Source: Stenopsyche tienmushanensis
Taxonomy: Eukaryota > Arthropoda > Insecta > Trichoptera > Stenopsychidae
NCBI GenBank assembly: GCA_008973525.1
Contig: WACJ01000402.1
Location: 1,178,001 to 1,242,000 of the forward strand
Direction of reading: 5' to 3'
Length of the DNA stretch: 64,000 nucleotides
Shown: positions 52,254-63,715 of the stretch, piece by piece
Layout of the letters: each line of letters starts with the position of its first letter
How positions within the stretch are numbered: position 1 is the first letter of the stretch
Notes under the pieces: model-generated
Told to the model about the DNA's origin: nothing
The model's database searches: none
What the model saw: only the letters and a program-made list of their open reading frames with translations
Program-made: the position numbers and the translations under genes

Positions 52254-55200
52254 TCACACGTTAACGGAATTTTCTGTCGGCGTATCGGGTGATTCTTCCG
52301 TCGACGTACTCGGCGTTTCGTCGTCCTTATCAGGACTGCGGGAAAAGAACGCTGTAGGACGGCGGCGGGGGCTCCAACTCGTCGTACGTAGGAGGAGGAT
52401 ACGGTCGCCAGTGCTGAGGCTGAGATGAACATATGATAGCAGCCTGGCGCTACGCAATCGGGCGGCATCGACTGATCCTGATGGGTCCTCGAATAATGAC
52501 AGAAACACTCTGAAAAAAGGAAGGCGATAAATAATTTCTCAGTAGCATAGAAGATAAGCTCATTCAATATCAGGCATAAATTACCCCACACACCGAAGAT
52601 GATCAAGACAGTGGCGCAGATCAACATTCCCAACATTAGATAGCCCCACGTTCCGTACGGTTCTAGCGCCGCATCCAAGGCCGATAATCCTTTGCGAGGT
52701 TTACTCGCTTCTTTGACGACTTGAACGTGATTTTTGGTGACGTCTGAAAATTGAACACATTTAAAATATATACATTTTAATCATAATCATACGGTCTTTC
52801 AATAAAAAGGCTGCTGCTGAGAATGAGTGTACGGCAAAACTCAAGGCAGTTAATTTCTTGTCAATTCTTGGATTTGGGACAATATCAATCCACACGAGAT
52901 ACAACAGCACTGCGAGATTGCGATAAAGTTACTGTTTAGTGTGGGTTTTGATCTGGTGGAATCATCGGTACGTATTTGTTCCAATTCTGCAATGGACCGT
53001 TTGTGGCTGCACTATGATGATGATGATATTCCGCACTCAATGCCACACTTGTTTTATTTATATTTAAAAATTGAGCATCCTTATTGAAAGACCTGTATAA
53101 TAAATACCGATTCAAAATTACGTACTTTTGGAAGGACGCGATGTTATCATGTCGATTCCGAGAAACTCTCCATGCTTGGAATGCAAGACGATTGATCAAC
53201 TCTTCGACCCAATTAGATTTTCGTTGAGCGCACAATGAATTTGCCTTCGTCTTCTCCGTTCCCACCAGGGACAATGCTTTACGCCATCGCAAGCCAGCGC
53301 GTTTGAAATGCAAAGCAACGGCTTTGCACCGGGACTCGAACAAGTAACTTGATCATCACTGAGACACGTCTTATCTGTTGTTTAAAATATATATTTTTTG
53401 TTATTCATATTTATTTAATACCGTGTCAAATACACCGATGAAATATATCACAAAAATACCGGTATTCACTGCGGTTACAATAAGACGTAGATGATCGGTG
53501 TGATACGGCCATTGAGAAGGCCACCACTCAATTTTTATAGGAGGCTGACATTAACTGCGATGATGATTTTAGTATAGAGAATTCTAAAGAACAAGGCGTC
53601 ATTCTCCACATTGGAACATTGGTCGATTCGGCTTCATTTATATAGTACTGTAAATCAAAAATACATCCACATGAATAGTTTATTTTGAGGACTTACAGAC
53701 GTATATTCGCATGCATACTATCGACATATTTACAATGTTAATCGAGTAATTTTATCGTCTTAACTTACAACATTAAGTATACAATCTGGAATGGTTTTAT
53801 TGGTTTTTTTATCACCGTGATTTATTTTTTCAATTCTTCGTTTCGAACCCCATTTTGAAGGTAAGATTTTCCCAAAGTCGATGAAAGGATTCTGAAATAA
53901 ATAGTAGGAATTGAATGCAAATCTCGATTAATATATAATTGATGAAAGATATTGGGTGTGTTAATAAGTTCCGGATTAAAAGTCCTTGGATATGTGATTT
54001 AAAATGTGACTAATATATTGTACATTTTAATAATGAAAACGCATTTTTATGCCCCCGAAATTCGTCGAAATGTCCGATTTGTATTGAATGAAAGCTGGTA
54101 TAATAAGAACATAAAGATGTATTTTCATGAAAATCGGCGAGAACTTATTCACACACCCAATAAACCAAAACATACTTCAACATCGATAAGTCGTAACGAC
54201 AGAGAAACAACATTCGGCTGCAAATATGTTCAATGTACACGGCTCGTTAGATGCATTTTGCTCCTCATTAGCTAGCGTCAGTGATATGGCTGAAGCTCGA
54301 CCTCTCGGTTGTAATTTCACTTCTTCCACAGACCCGCATAAGTAACTCTCCGCTGCAAAAAATACAAGATTATTTAAAAATTGGTGCGCGACATCAATCG
54401 ATTTAACTTGTTTTCGACAAAACTTTCCACCAAATCGTTTCAAATAACTTTGGCAAGTGAAATTCCATTTTATTTATAGCAATTACGAAAGAAATAAACA
54501 CCATAGTTCTCTTCATTCACATGCCAACGTATAATACACAAGCTTCGTATTATAGCGCGCTGGTGTGACAATATGAATGGACGTGTATGCAAACAAACCA
54601 ATACAAATCGACGCGATTGTATTTGTGAGCCGTCAGTGGGTGGATACTAAGTGGGACTCGGTTCGTTATAAATATATCCTTGAAAATCACAAAATAAATA
54701 TTGATTTCGTACAGAACTGTAAACGTAATTGAAAAGTATGAAAGAGCATTTATCAGATACGGCCACGAATATTGATGACGTAAAATGTTCGAATAATTTG
54801 CATAGTTAAGAACTATCAAATTATATCTGCTAATATCTACGACCATTTGTGATAATATTTGTGTGTAAATAATAAAACGGCAACGGAAATCGTATGCAAA
54901 TTTTTAAAACGTGTATGGACTAATTTAATAATGATAAGCGATAAGCGCAAGATGAACGCTACTCGGCATATCTTTTAATATAACAATGTTCATTGTGTTG
55001 TGGTTTTAAATTTGAATGCTCATTTTAACTGCTTTAAGCTCAATTTAATGTTATTATTTTGAAGCAGGAAAATGAAGCATAATTCTTATCTTTCCAACTA
55101 TTATCTGTGACATTAAAAGTGCATTTAAAATGAGAATAAGTTGACTCAAGTGTAACAAATATTTATAAGCTAGTCGCATATGTTTGATTCTTTGGTAAAC

Positions 55201-58200
55201 ACAATGACGCCTTCTCTTTTTTTGCACGTCTTTGGAATATAGCCCTCGTGCAAAAAGAGGATCGGGTGTAATTCGTATTGATACAAAGATCAAAAACTAA
55301 ACAGGTCGGAATGAAACACAGCTGCAAGATGCGTACATGGCAATTGAATCAATTACTTCAAGGATACCCTTTATTGATTCAGCTTCCTTGATGAATCTTA
55401 ATGTTGGGGAGGTGTGAGGTGGATTTAATGTTTGCATATGTAAATTTCGGTTCTTAGGACCATATGTTGACTACTGCGAATATCACTTCATCAATTTTAA
55501 ACAGGCAAATTGTGGAACACAGCATCTGAACATTTAAATGCAGTACGAAATAATGCTATTGTTAACTTTACTACTTATGTTTCCATTCAGTTTGAACTAA
55601 ATGATCACCAACAGTTTCTTCCTTCCCTCATTACTGTACTGTCAACAGTCCCTCATTACTGAAGATTGTGACCCTTGTTTGCGTCAATCAAATTGCTGAT
55701 GATGGTCTTCCAATACCCTCTACGACCCGCAGTTCGATGCGTTTGTACTAATGTGTTCAAAGAATTGTAAGAAATTCTCAGTGTACGTCTCCTGCAATAC
55801 ATTTGGAATGCGTCTATACTTCTTCTTTCGCTTATTCTCATTGTCTAAGAATCGACTCCAAAGAGACATGGATAATACGAGAGACTTGACTAAACATATT
55901 TTAATTGCATTGGTTTCTATTTTTCTAAACTGCATTCAGCTGAAACATAGCAAGGAATAGTAGACTTTGCTTCTGTCGAGATGGTAATTAGCGTTGTTTT
56001 GTCAGCGTAGTGTAAATTGGTGATTTTTTCCCGTCAATTCCCGTCGTTTTTCATCATTCCAATATTCATTATGGATTCTCCATATATGTCGAAGAGATCC
56101 TGATATCCATATCCTATGGCACGTCCCATATTTAACACAGTCACACAGCATAACTCAGTATGTTGACGATTTGTTCGCGGATGCCTTTTCATTTTAACCC
56201 TCGTTTGAGTATTTATCGAGGGGAATCTCGAGTTGCGGGGTAGTTTGGGGGGCGGACGCATCCATGCGCTTCTTTTTTAAGCCTGAAGGACATCAACGAG
56301 AAGCGACAGTGAATCCGGTTCTCAATCAACAGCGCTCCGCAACCCCGACACAACCTCACAGGATACACGACATAAATTCGTATTTTATCTCCGTAGAGAA
56401 GGCGATTCTTCATCTTTGACTGCTCATCTGACAACACCGAAAAGGAGGAATCCTCAAAAAGAGTGGGAAACAATTAAAGCATTATGAATTTTAATAATTA
56501 CGTAAGATACGGCGACAATCACGAGGTACTGATGATGGCGCAAATGAAGTTTGGATGCCAACAATTAGACACGATTATTTCGCAAGGCTCCCCAGAAAGA
56601 ATAGACAGTCTGTTCGTCCGGCAACCCTAAGGATCTACTCCCACGGCTTGTGGTCAACATTCGGCGGGTGCAAAGCCCAAGTAGCATAAAAATCGACCCT
56701 CAGAATATTTCCACGCTACAAAACCATACGTTTTTAACCCTTTCCACTCTTGGCTTGGATATTGTCAGCTTATAATTAATTTTGCGGGGTTTTCAGGCTT
56801 CATATTAATACTTCAAATTTAAAATGAAATAATAATGAATAGAATGTAATACGTGTTATATGTATGAGTTTAAAATTTTGACGTCATAATATCGACATAC
56901 AAACGGAAGTCGAAATTTATTTGGCGACATAACATTGACTTACGAGGGGAAAGGGTTAAAAAATAATTTCAACAAATCCACATAATACAAACAATGGAAA
57001 AAACATGGCGCAATTCATAAAAATATGCTTCTAGTACGTAATGTGTTAATTTCTTTCTTATACCGATGGAAAGATCGTTTATTTCTGTACGTATTTGGTT
57101 GCCAAATCTAGCCATGTCCGCATTTTATGCAATATATTTTGAACATCACAGTTTATAGTCGATTTTAAGACAGTAGATAGGTTCTAATAAGTAGTTATGT
57201 AGAAGACGGGGACAATATTATTCTGAAAAATGTATAGAGCTAAACTTAAAGCATAAAATATTAGAATTAATTTTAGGCTAATTTTCATTAGCTTGAAGAA
57301 AGTATAAATGTGTCGGAGCCTGTTGTCATTTTTTTAAATCTCATGATATTATTTAGAATTACTAATTATTAAAATAAGGGAAGTTTATATCCAGTTTTTG
57401 TAAACAAACTAAAATGCGTATCTAATATCAACATGCAAGATGCAACAATCAATTAAAAGTCTATATGATTAGATTAAATATTGTTAGATGTGTACAATAG
57501 TACTATACAAATGTTCAAAGTCAATCTTCATATTGATAAATTAAATGAAATCACTGCAACCCTTTCACATTGAATTTAACCTACAAGCAAGGTCATTAAA
57601 CTAGTTTTTATACAATCACTGCTATATAAGTGTAGATATTACATAAAAATGAGGATATTTATAGTAATAAATAATTCAATAAAATTTGAGCTTTAAATAC
57701 AAAAATAATTTAAAAAAATAGAATTGAAAAAAATCTTCAATCAACGTTAAAAATATTATATGTGGCATTTTGTGATGTAAATCGAAACTATCACATAATT
57801 CTATAAAATACGCATCATTCGGTAACTTCAGTACATTAGGACTAATTAAACTAAATAGAAAATGTCTCATATTAGCATTACATATGTCTTGTGCTTATGA
57901 AAGTTTTCAATTATTAATTAGCATGAATATGTCCCAAATTCAAATCAAACAAGTATATTAAATAATACATTGTTGTATAATGAAGCTAATTAATACTGAT
58001 ATACCTTAAAGGAGTCCGCTGTGTCTGAAAATATTAAGAACCAAAAGTAAACGGTCAATTTGATAAAATAACATTGTTATTCGAACTTTAACACTGCGAA
58101 AGTAATAAAAGTACACATTTATATAGAGTAAAAGCGGAGAACACAGATGGCGAGGCGGGCGGAGTGTCTCTAGGCGGAGTTCGGTCGCGTTTCCGGGGCG

Positions 58201-58361
58201 AGCGGCCCCCCGGCCTTCGGTAGACGGCGTCGGACACACGGGACGCTTTTCGGGTGCCATCGGGCGACGGAGGACTCACAGGTGTTCCCGAGGAGCAACA
58301 GGAAGGGCAGCAGGAAGAGCAGCTGCGACAGGAACGGCACATAGCGGCCAGCGCGGGCCAT
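52254..58361 (-). CDS. Single-pass membrane protein with PPxY tail, unrecognised
   Basis: I do not recognise this gene. Six exons, 58361-58280, 54352-54176, 53891-53769, 53647-53460, 52743-52585, 52509-52254, give 326 residues once four single-base frame breaks are allowed; phases then close exactly. The first exon is a signal peptide (MARAGRYVPFLSQLLFLLPF LLLLGNT). The ectodomain has scattered cysteines and CUB-like strands (PCTLNIFAA, VVSLSLRLIDVE, PCSLEFSILKSSS, IKIEWWPSQWPYHTDHLRLI). One transmembrane helix follows, WGYLMLGMLICATVLIIFGV W, then cysteines (ECFCHYS) that could be palmitoylated, and a tail with two PPxY motifs (YPPPTYDELEPPPPSYSV) and an acidic Ser/Thr end (DKDDETPSTSTEESPDTPTE). 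PPxY binds WW domains, for example of Nedd4 ubiquitin ligases. The frame breaks are at 54214-54218, 53539-53546, 52414-52455 and 52330-52344. The first exon joins only by phase and signal-peptide logic across a 3.9 kb intron. Confidence 0.7.
52880..53345 (+). mobile_element. DDE transposase relic joined to a LINE-like repeat end
   Basis: Plus-strand frames give KVTV, a stop, CGF, a stop, then SGGIIGTYLF, the same transposase block as at 11790-12000. At 52990 it joins GCACTATGATGATGATGATA, the end of the dispersed LINE-like repeat (47280). The minus-strand open frame at 52936-53343 overlaps both and has no family match. All of this lies in the intron 52744-53459 of the membrane protein gene. 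Confidence 0.5.
54850..58279. other. First intron of the membrane protein gene
   Basis: Mostly AT-rich. 56030-56640 is less AT-rich, with overlapping frames on both strands that match nothing I know; it may be an old transposon. A 226 bp MITE is at 56734-56959. No conserved exon seen. Confidence 0.4.
56734..56959. mobile_element. TTAA-flanked MITE (piggyBac-like)
   Basis: Left end TTAACCCTTTCCACTC; right end GAGGGGAAAGGGTTAA. The ends are inverted and include a TTAA on each side, 226 bp in total. No open frame. Related to, but distinct in its inner end sequence from, the copy at 17858-18047. Confidence 0.7.
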
Positions 58362-59342
58362 GGCTGGGCGCGCGCCCCGAAGGCCCCCGCACTGACATTC
58401 AGAACACGAACGCGCAAGACGACTGCATGTCCCCACAATGCTGCCAACTCAAACTCAATCTGTCATCCCTGAATTGCGCGACGACGAAACAAAGCAATGC
58501 ATCTTTATTCCATTAATTCCCTCTTAAGCATTTCATCTACAACATAAAAAATATTTAAACAACTCAAAGCCGTTAAAAATACAAATATTGAATCACACAA
58601 TCAAATGTTTTCATGCGAATATCATTTCGATTAACGCAAAAAAAAATCGAAATATATTCTCGCTTTTCGAGTACTTAATAAAAAATACAATAAAAATACA
58701 AAGGATTGCGAACAATCGAATATAATGCGCAAAATGCACATAATAAAATTAATTGCCATGCCGATCGAGAATGGTCAAAATTGAAGCGCTATTAAGGCCG
58801 CCGAGTGAACGCTGTTCAAAGAGATCGCGCCCAATAAACGTCATCTGAATAAACATCAACTTGCAAACACGATTATGATTCATTTTTCTACATTTGGAGA
58901 AAACCGTGTGCTTCAAATTAGACATTTCATTGAACAGAATGTCATCGTGCATTGCGAAAGCGTCTTATTGAAAGTATTTAAACGATACCCTTATTCGAGT
59001 AAATAAAAACAAATTGAAAAAAGAGTATTCATAACTACATTCTAGTTAAATTACTCACACAAGTCATCTGAAAATTAGCCATCATGCCATTATTTAGCAT
59101 TGAAACGGCATACCCTCTTAACACATTAAATGCGGGAAGCTATATTTGTAAATAGCGCTGTCATTTGGTTAACGTCGATTAGATATTGTGCATTGTTTCT
59201 TTTCATATTAGATAGCTTATGAGAATTTATTGAAACATGTTTGTTTCAAAATTGAGCACATTTCCAAAACACAGAGTAATAAAAAACAATGTAATTGAAC
59301 ATAATTCTTATAAATAATAAACTTAAAAAAATCTTTAACCTT

Positions 59343-59405
59343 TTAACTGCCAATGACTCATCAGCGCATACAAATTCGACGCGTCGGTGCGTCGTTGGCA
59401 GTTAA
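59343..59405. mobile_element. Very short TTAA-flanked inverted repeat
   Basis: TTAACTGCCAATGAC and its inverse GTCGTTGGCAGTTAA enclose about 33 bases, and the interior also has short inverted GACGCGTC. It is either a minimal piggyBac-like MITE or a hairpin left by one. Confidence 0.55.
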
Positions 59406-59569
59406 GAGTTTAAATAAGGACGCTCGATTTTTAAATGTAAAAAAAAACAAATTTGTGTGAAATCTCCACTCAATTTTTTAAATTTATTTGAAAGAATATT
59501 TTATGGCAAGTATCAAATATAACGTCGTTCAAATATCCGCTGCGGTTTTGCTTGATGGCGCGTATTCAG

Positions 59570-59870
59570 GAGGTGATCTAATTTTTGATGACTTTGTCAC
59601 ATAAATCTGGTTTTATTTTGATTTTGAGAACGTCGATTGTTTGCGGTTTATACACATAGATCTGCGATTTAAGTGAGCCCCAAAGGAGGTGGGATAAAGA
59701 TGTAAAATCGCATGATTTCGGTGGCCAGTTTATGTCACCGTATCGCGAGAGATAACCATTTCCTCGAATCATTCGTGTTGAATGTCCATCATGCGCTGTC
59801 CTGTTGGAACCACATGTCGTCGGTATCCACATCATCCAGTATGAGCCGTAATAAATCCACAACATCCAGT
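59570..59870 (-). mobile_element. Tc1/mariner-type DDE transposase relic
   Basis: The peptide contains SRYGDINWPPKSCDFTSL, then LLWGSLKSQIYVYKPQTIDV L. The family block is 'is..gdvnWPpRScDLtpLDyfLWGyvKs.vY.dkPqTi..L', which holds the third catalytic acid. The expected FQQDGAtcH upstream has decayed (SNRTAHDGHS). It belongs to the same family as the blocks at 11790-12000 and 52880-52985. Confidence 0.75.
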
Positions 59871-59949
59871 ATAGCTAAATGGCGCACTGATTTTCTGATA
59901 TGATATTTTGCCCGCGTTGTTCAACACTATAACCTTCCATCAGAGCTGA

Positions 59950-60440
59950 AATAAGGGTATGGAGCGCCCGTGGCGAAAATATACAAAGATAGTCCCAAAA
60001 GTACCTGATCTAACGTAGAGATGCGGTTACTGTTTTTAAAAAAAATGTATGATAGAATGTGTCTAAACGCTACGTTGCTTCCGTGATCGTACAGATTATA
60101 GAAAATGTCGTAAAAGGGGACAGAGTGGCCACAAGGTTTGTATGCACAATTGGTCCGCTTTTCGGACTGCTGATATGACGAATGTGCGTCTCGCGATCGG
60201 ATGCTATATCTGAACATATCCACAGAACGATTAAAAACTCTCATTATGAAACGAAGTTGTTCGAAGAAGATTGATCAGGTGGATTGTGTAAATGTTACAA
60301 TCGGTTGAAAATATTGTTATCAAGGGTAAGAAAGAAATCAATCAGTGTTCCTTTCTAGTGAAGTAGAATGGTCGAGTAAAATAAAAACCATGCACAACTG
60401 TTAAGCGGGTCGGTATTCAACGTTTTGCGCCCCAAGTCCA
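59950..60440. repeat. hAT-like dispersed repeat, copy 1
   Basis: Starts near GGAGCGCCCGTGGCG and ends near CAGTTGCGCCCGTGG. The interior shares long stretches with 63100-63715, for example CCGCTTTTCGGACTGCTGA, CCGTGATCGTA and the AGTAAAATAAAAACCAT block. A mariner-type end (AGTCCCAAAAGTACCTGATC) is inserted at 59990-60015 in this copy only. No intact protein. Confidence 0.65.
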
Positions 60441-60449
60441 GTTGCGCCC

Positions 60450-63090
60450 GTGGTGGACTCACATTTCAATTCAATAAGTATGAATTTGTATTAATATTCG
60501 TTAATATTATATCGTGAAATATTTTTAAGCATTAAAAAACATATTAACCCTCTTATTTTTTGTCTCAAAATAACTTCATATAACGTTATATTTAATAGAC
60601 TAGTATATTTTACGTAGTTAGTACGTATAACATCGCCAGGGGGCAAACACGCGCAAAGTTTTCCCGCATGAAATGTGTTAATGTAGTAATATTACATCAA
60701 TTCTATAATATTGGGAATTACATCTAGTTAGATTTTATTATGATCGCATTAAATATATATCAACTATGAAAGAGTTCGAGTTAATATAGCATAAAAAAAT
60801 GAATTTGATGTCAAACAGGAATGTACCGATGAGAGTTTTTGTTAAACTTGTTTTCCCCTTGACACATATTGCATAAATTATTTTATCAATAGGGATAGAC
60901 GATTTCATCCCGTTTATAAATATCATTCTATAAAAAGTGGATCAAATCGTTTTTCTGGAACCCTCAGTATAAACTAATGCAGCTTGTGTAAAAAACATAA
61001 AAAAGTGCATGTGGATGAGTAATAAAAGTAATTTTAAAAGGGGGATTCGATATTATTAATTGTGAATGTTTTGTCCCAACGGTAGATGTAATCCAGTCTT
61101 TTACTCTCAGTCCAGTGCTGACTTCTTCGGGCTTCGAACGCGTTACGGATCGATTCTTCTAACTTGAACAACAACTGCTCAGTGACTCTTTATGAGTTAA
61201 ATAATACGATATTTAATCTGTGTAAAAATTGTGCGTCGTGTTGTGTGTTTATATTGTGATTTGTTTAAATAAAAATAAATAATTGCGAAAAAAAACATTA
61301 CGAATTGGTGAGATATAAATATTGTTTTTTTTTTTTATTTAAATTCAATTCGACAAATTCAATTCCTCACAGTTGCGAAATAAATACAAAAATGATGGTC
61401 GAAAAACACGCTTTTATGTCCTTATAATTGTCAATCTTCAAATTATTAAAAGCGAGCTTGGCCGAAATGCATAATTTCAAATGGAACAGGGATGTTTTGC
61501 ACACATTTAAAAGAGGGTGTTTTTTAACGGCTAAAATTTAAGATCGATTTATAATTTAAATTTGAATTCCGTTGTTTTTCTGCTTTGGTATGTTTTTTGG
61601 CATCAAATGGACCGATTAAGGCATCCACAAAGAAAAAATTATACCTACCCTCGTGCACCCTTCAAATAATTGAGACTCGGACCCTATTTATTTGAGGGCA
61701 GTCGCTCTCAAAGTTTTTCAAATAAAACTATTTATTGCGCGTTTGCATCCTTAATTAATGTTTTCTCAACGCCTTCGTCGAATATTTTAGTCTCGTTTTG
61801 AATCGTTCGTGCGGAAATTTGTAAAAACACAATAAAATGATTCGTTAATAGCACGCCACAGATAGTTCGCCATAACTCATAACGATTACGGCAAAACAAA
61901 GGTATAACAAAAGTGGCATTTCGTTAAATCACTTTGATATCATCTACTTCCTTCAAAACTGTCTATAATTAGACTGAATTTTTTACCCATGCCGTATGCA
62001 ATTATTTAGATTTTCGGACGTCTAGAAAAAAAAATATGTTTATGATGCGTTTTGCAGTCTTACTGCTACTATAAACTACTGTCTTTTTTATGATGTTTTC
62101 ATACAAACAAGACACTATATATATAAATCCTATATCTGAATACAAAAAACTGCCAAAATACTGCGTGACGATACATAAACGTCGAACTATAGTCAAAAAT
62201 TATGTATTTGATGCGATGACGTAGTTTGCCTTGTATATAATAATTTCATACACGATTATTCCTAAAATAAATATGGATTATATTGATATATGGATATTTC
62301 ATGTTCGTAAGCGTCGTATTTTTGGTGAGAATTTACGAAATTGGCGTAGCACTCAAATGGTTAAAATATAAACATATCGATTCATACTCGACATAAGAGC
62401 GGAAGAGTTAACTTTGACCTAAATATTTGCTTCTCTTTCGTACCGTTGCGATTGCGTGCGTTGAAGTGAGATGGCGTATTCGAATACGGTCCGAATTAAT
62501 TTTTCCACTGCGAACCAAAATAGGGTTGCCAATAATTAATTATTATTTTTGTGATATAATTAATTAATGCGTATTTAACACATTGTGCGGCGACGATAGT
62601 TTTTGACCGTCGAACCTCGAAGATGGTTTTATGGGACCTAAACCGAATCGGTGATCGAAGATGTATAGAAGCAGAGGAGGATTGACGTGTTGACTTTCTT
62701 GTTCTTATCGTTATTTATTGCTCGGTGCTTTCGATTGCTAGCTTTTACGGTGTCATAGAATTGCTTATCCAACATACACCATGTCGAGCTTTTAGATGAG
62801 TCATCTGTTCTTATCGCCCGATATATTTATTGCTACGACTTTAACGTATATATTTAATTAAAATTGATAGGTTTTACAGTCTCATGTCTTTGATGTTGTA
62901 AATACGTAGGTATCGTAAAATTAGTAATATGACAGTCAATCTTTGATGTTCAAATGTAAATAAATATGTTTCCTGTTTGACTAATTGGTTTCTTCTAATA
63001 ATTTCATGCATTGATTATGAAGAGAAATGGCATTTTCAATTATTTTAACACAGTTCATTTAGAACAGCTTTCAAGACATTAAAGCAGAGT
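60450..63090. other. AT-rich DNA with a possible transcription start near 61.1-61.3 kb
   Basis: 61100-61290 is less AT-rich, contains a CTCAGTG initiator-like motif and leads into an AT-rich leader-like stretch, which could be a 5' exon of a gene lying beyond the window. I see no start codon with a supported frame. The rest is AT-rich without a gene. Confidence 0.25.
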
Positions 63091-63099
63091 CGTAATGAG

Positions 63100-63715
63100 G
63101 ATATGAAGCGCCCGTGGCATGTATCTAATTTGTGCCCCTCCCATTTTTTCAAGCTAGATTTTGTAACTTAAAACTAAAAAAAGCTAGTTAATATAGCAGC
63201 ATAAATTAGTAAGATAGATAAATATATGGTGCGTATCTTTTGGCGCGAACTACCTATGTAAGTTAGCCTCTGAGGTAGCTTCCGTGATCGTATAGATCAT
63301 AAAATATGTCGCAATATGCCCTAAAAGAGGACGGAGTGGTCACAAAGTCTGTGCATCTAACTGGTCCGCTTTTCGGACTGCTGACATAACTAATGAGCGC
63401 TTTGCGAACGGACGCCATACCTGAATATGTCTACTGAACGATTACGAACTCTTATTACAAAACGAAGTTATCCGAAGAAGGTTGATCACGGGTGAGTTGT
63501 ATAAATTTTGCAATCGATCGAAAATATTGTCTTTATTTTATTGTCGACCTATGCTATCCCCGATTATAACCCATTGTTCAAGTGTAAAGTAAAATGGTCA
63601 AGTAAAATAAAAACCATATGCAACTCTCGACCGGGTCGGTATTCTATGTTTTGCGCCTCAAGCCCAGTTGCGCCCGTGGCACGCGCCTGCTTTGCCACGC
63701 CCTTGTTACAGCCCT
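63100..63715. repeat. hAT-like dispersed repeat, copy 2
   Basis: Same orientation and order as the copy at 59950-60440. The right end reads GTTACAGCCCTG, whose complement CAGGGCTGTAAC is a typical hAT terminal sequence, preceded by CGCCCGTGGCACGCGCCTGC. This suggests a non-autonomous hAT element. The left end is not clear. Confidence 0.55.

Noticed and set aside
52241..52678. Continuous 145-codon minus-strand frame through 52510-52584
   Set aside because: It reads through a short intron with good splice sites (GTAATT ... TTTTTTCAG) and, downstream, leaves the PPxY frame.
58088..58447. 119-codon minus-strand frame, Cys/Ser rich
   Set aside because: It is an alternative frame of the signal-peptide exon at 58361-58280; its composition comes from GC-rich codons read out of frame.
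62600..62690. Short plus-strand stretch (MYRSRGG) resembling a piggyBac N-terminus
   Set aside because: Too short and too low in complexity; no supporting blocks nearby.
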